In this document: positions 6,054 through 8,165 of the stretch, one piece after another
Numbering within the stretch: position 1 is the stretch's first letter
How the letters are laid out: each line of letters begins with the position of its first letter
Position numbers and translations under genes: made by a program
Origin: Desulfuromonadales bacterium
GTDB lineage: Bacteria; Desulfobacterota; Desulfuromonadia; Desulfuromonadales; BM103
Reading direction: 5' to 3'
Assembly: GCA_030614505.1 (NCBI GenBank)
Contig: JAUWTX010000072.1
Coordinates: 1 to 8,165, forward strand
DNA length: 8,165 nucleotides
Notes under the pieces: generated by a model
What the model was told of the DNA's origin: nothing
Database searches by the model: none
The model's input: only the letters and a program-made list of their open reading frames with translations

Positions 6054-6677
6054 ATGATCACAATCATTGATTATGAAATGGGCAACCTGCGCAGTGTCGA
6101 GAAAGCTTTCGAAAAGCTTGGATACGCAGCCAGGGTCAGCAGTAACCCCGAGGATCTTCTGACCACGGACAAGATTGTACTTCCCGGAGTTGGAGCTTTT
6201 CGCGACTGTATCAACAATCTGCGTGCGGGCGGTTTTGTCGAGCCGTTGCTGCAGCATGTTGAGTCCGGCAAGCCGTTGCTGGGTATCTGTGTCGGCATGC
6301 AGATGCTCTTCGATGAGAGTGAAGAGTTCGGTCGTCACCAGGGGTTGGGCCTGGTTCCGGGGAAAGTGATTCGTTTCCCCGCCGGGATGGAGGAGGGTGG
6401 CGAGCGGTTGAAAGTCCCGCATATGGGTTGGAACAATATTCAAATAAAGAAGCCCGCGCCGATTCTCAAAGATACGAGCGATGGTAGTTTTGTCTATTTT
6501 GTGCATTCTTATTACTGTTCAGCGGACAATCCCTCTGATGTTGCTGCGACCTGTCGCTATGGTGATGTCGAGTTCTGTGCGGCCGTCTGGCGCGACAATC
6601 TCATGGCAACCCAGTTTCACCCGGAGAAGAGTCAGACGGTGGGGCTGAATATTTTTGATAAGTTTGGTGAACTATAA
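6054..6677 (+). CDS. hisH: Imidazole glycerol phosphate synthase, glutaminase subunit HisH
   Basis: HisH splits glutamine and passes ammonia through a channel to its partner HisF. The protein is 207 residues and is a class I glutamine amidotransferase. The N-terminus MITIIDYEMGNLRSV is diagnostic. The oxyanion region is PGVGAF at 45-50, the nucleophile is Cys79 in LLGICVGMQMLFDE, and the other triad members are His189 and Glu191 in ATQFHPEKS. The VPHMGWN block at 121-127 is also conserved. An in-frame TTG six bases upstream at 6048 would add only two residues; the ATG at 6054 is preferred because it gives the usual N-terminus and has AGGT (6043-6046) seven bases upstream. HisF is encoded two genes downstream, after hisA, an order common in his operons. 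Confidence 0.96.
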   Translation: MITIIDYEMGNLRSVEKAFEKLGYAARVSSNPEDLLTTDKIVLPGVGAFRDCINNLRAGGFVEPLLQHVESGKPLLGICVGMQMLFDESEEFGRHQGLGLVPGKVIRFPAGMEEGGERLKVPHMGWNNIQIKKPAPILKDTSDGSFVYFVHSYYCSADNPSDVAATCRYGDVEFCAAVWRDNLMATQFHPEKSQTVGLNIFDKFGEL

Positions 6678-6682
6678 ATTCT

Positions 6683-6710
6683 GTGGCGAGTGGCGAGTGG
6701 CGGGTGGCGC
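6683..6710 (+). repeat. 7-base tandem repeat (GTGGCGN), four units, hisH-hisA gap
   Basis: Four consecutive units start with the invariant GTGGCG; only the seventh base changes, reading A, A, G, C. This is the clearest of the arrays in the window, because six of seven positions are identical in all four units. It begins five bases after the hisH stop and ends 24 bases before the hisA start. Downstream of it, ACAAAG is repeated directly at 6716-6721 and 6722-6727, a small separate hexamer repeat that overlaps the ribosome binding site of hisA. Confidence 0.85.
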
Positions 6711-6734
6711 GGAGAACAAAGACAAAGGCGAAAG

Positions 6735-7463
6735 ATGATAGTTATACCTGCAATTGATTTGAAGAATGGCCAGTGTGTCCGGCTTGAGCAGGGGCTGATG
6801 GAGAAGGATACGGTTTATTCCGATAATCCGGCTGCTATGGCTCGTCACTGGCAGGATGAAGGCGGCGAACTGCTGCATCTGGTTGACTTAGACGGTGCTT
6901 TCGCCGGGGTGCCGAAGAATCGGGAGGCAATCCAGGCGATTGTTGCTGCCGTTGATATCCCTACGGAACTGGGTGGTGGCATTCGTGACCTGGAGACGAT
7001 CGAGGCTTACCTGAAGCTTGGTATCGGCCGCGTTATCCTCGGGACCGTGGCCAAGGAGAACCCGCAGTTGGTGGCAGAGGCCTGTCGCCTTTTCCCCGGC
7101 CGGATCGTGGTGGGTATCGACGCCAAAGACGGTCTGGTGGCTGTTCGCGGCTGGGCCGACGTGACCGAGAAGCGCGCGTCTGAGCTGGCCCTGGAGATGG
7201 AGGGTTTCGGCGTCGAAGCGATTATCTATACAGACATTGCCCGCGACGGCATGATGCAGGGGCCGAACCTGGAGGCAACCCGTAGCCTGGCAGAGTCAAT
7301 TTCGATTCCGGTAATCGCCTCAGGCGGTGTTTCAAGTCTTGAAGATATCAAGAACCTGATAGCTATCGAAGCCTCGGGTGTGACCGGCGTAATTACCGGC
7401 AAGGCGATTTATTCAGGCTCGCTGGATTTGCGTGAGGCAGTAGCCTTAACCAAACAGTCTTAG
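6735..7463 (+). CDS. hisA: Phosphoribosylformimino-5-aminoimidazole carboxamide ribotide isomerase
   Basis: HisA opens the ribose ring of ProFAR by an Amadori rearrangement to give PRFAR, the substrate of the HisF-HisH complex. It is a 242-residue TIM barrel with internal half-barrel symmetry. The catalytic aspartates are Asp8 in MIVIPAIDLKNGQCVRL and Asp129 in VVGIDAKDGLVAVRGW. The phosphate-binding glycine loops are ELGGGIR at 78-84 and ASGGVSS at 195-201. The ATG at 6735 gives the standard N-terminus and has AAAGG (6724-6728) six bases upstream. An in-frame GTG at 6690 would translate part of the 7-base repeat array and is rejected. The gene lies 57 bases after hisH and 16 bases before hisF. 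Confidence 0.97.
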   Translation: MIVIPAIDLKNGQCVRLEQGLMEKDTVYSDNPAAMARHWQDEGGELLHLVDLDGAFAGVPKNREAIQAIVAAVDIPTELGGGIRDLETIEAYLKLGIGRVILGTVAKENPQLVAEACRLFPGRIVVGIDAKDGLVAVRGWADVTEKRASELALEMEGFGVEAIIYTDIARDGMMQGPNLEATRSLAESISIPVIASGGVSSLEDIKNLIAIEASGVTGVITGKAIYSGSLDLREAVALTKQS

Positions 7464-7479
7464 TGGTAATTTAGAGTTT

Positions 7480-8165
7480 ATGCTGACAAAACGAATCATT
7501 CCATGTTTAGACGTCAAGGACGGTCGTGTGGTCAAAGGTGTGCAGTTCCTTGAACTGCGCGATGCTGGCGACCCGGTAGAGGCGGCCGAGGCCTACTGTG
7601 CCCAGGGCGCCGACGAGTTGACCTTTCTCGACATCACCGCATCGAGTGACAAACGTGGCATCATCCTCGACGTGGTCGCCAAGACCGCAGAGCGGGGCTT
7701 TATGCCGCTTACCGTTGGTGGCGGGGTCCGTGAGATTGCCGATATCCGCAATCTGCTCAACGCCGGTGCTGACAAGGTCTCGATCAATACTGCGGCTGTG
7801 CACCGTCCTGAATTCGTCCGCGAAGCAGCGGAGCGTTTCGGCTCCCAGTGCATTGTCGTCGCAATTGACGCCCGCAGGGTTCCTGAAAGCGAACCGCTGG
7901 CATGGGAAGTCTATACTCATGGTGGCCGCAACCCGACCGGCATTGATGTTCTGGAATGGGCTGAGCGGATGGCAGATTATGGCGCCGGCGAGATCCTGCT
8001 GACCTCGATGGACTGTGATGGCACCAAGGACGGCTACGATATTCCCCTGACGCGTGCCGTCAGCGACCGGGTTTCGATCCCGGTGGTTGCTTCCGGTGGA
8101 GTCGGCAACCTCGAACATATTCGCGAGGGTCTGGTTGAGGGCGGTGCAAGTGCGGCTTTGGCGGC
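7480..8165 (+). CDS. hisF: Imidazole glycerol phosphate synthase, cyclase subunit HisF (cut by window end)
   Basis: HisF receives ammonia from HisH and converts PRFAR into imidazoleglycerol phosphate and AICAR, the latter feeding purine synthesis. The frame stays open to the last base, giving 228 whole residues of a protein that is usually about 253, so only the last 25 or so are missing. The N-terminus MLTKRIIPCLDVKDGRVVKG carries catalytic Asp11; the second catalytic residue, Asp130, is in CIVVAIDARR. TVGGGVR at 78-84 and ASGGVGN at 204-210 are the phosphate-binding loops, and LTFLDITASSDKRG and LTSMDCDGTKDGYD are strong family blocks. The ATG at 7480 lies 16 bases after hisA; its ribosome binding site is weak (GAG at 7474-7476), so coupling to hisA translation is likely. 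Confidence 0.96.
   Translation, partial: MLTKRIIPCLDVKDGRVVKGVQFLELRDAGDPVEAAEAYCAQGADELTFLDITASSDKRGIILDVVAKTAERGFMPLTVGGGVREIADIRNLLNAGADKVSINTAAVHRPEFVREAAERFGSQCIVVAIDARRVPESEPLAWEVYTHGGRNPTGIDVLEWAERMADYGAGEILLTSMDCDGTKDGYDIPLTRAVSDRVSIPVVASGGVGNLEHIREGLVEGGASAALA

Noticed and set aside
6024..6506. Open frame of 160 codons on the minus strand over hisH
   Set aside because: It is antisense to a clear HisH, with no recognisable domain and no own ribosome binding site that I could see.
6690..6734. Upstream GTG start for hisA adding 15 residues
   Set aside because: The extra residues translate the GTGGCGN repeat and a basic stretch; the HisA family begins at MIVIPAIDLK, matching the ATG at 6735.
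1..8165. Search for mobile elements, CRISPR arrays, tRNA or other RNA genes, toxin-antitoxin or defence genes
   Set aside because: Nearly all of the window is accounted for by conserved housekeeping genes with consistent codon use, and the remaining gaps are 90 bases or shorter with no such structures.

Overview
The window is a stretch of ordinary bacterial housekeeping DNA. Every gene is on the + strand and gene packing is tight. The order is end of an upstream gene, prfA, prmC, murA, hisG, hisD, hisB, hisH, hisA, hisF (cut by the window end). This order, together with a short-form HisG and a separate single-function HisB, resembles what I remember of Desulfuromonadales/Geobacter-type bacteria (Desulfobacterota, formerly Deltaproteobacteria). 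The lineage call rests on gene order and protein character from memory, not on a search.

Region 1 (1-2064) is a translation-termination module. The tail of an upstream gene overlaps the start of prfA. prfA encodes release factor 1. It is followed after one base by prmC, whose product methylates the glutamine of the RF1 GGQ motif, so enzyme and substrate are adjacent. Region 2 (2092-3345) is murA, the first committed step of peptidoglycan synthesis, starting with TTG behind a strong ribosome binding site. Region 3 (3436-8165) is a histidine operon holding hisG, hisD, hisB, hisH, hisA and hisF: the first step, the last two steps, the dehydratase, and the isomerase and synthase steps of the middle. 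hisC is not between hisD and hisB, and neither hisZ nor hisIE lies within the window.

No gap between genes exceeds 90 bases and no convincing promoter or strong terminator is visible, so the row could be one transcript or a few overlapping ones. The least expected structure is in the gaps. Three of them (prmC-murA, murA-hisG, hisH-hisA) contain short degenerate tandem arrays with a 7-base period, each built on a different 7-base word, and murA-hisG carries two. The arrays occupy most of these gaps and in one case include a stop codon and a Shine-Dalgarno sequence. I see no defence system, mobile element, RNA gene or CRISPR array.
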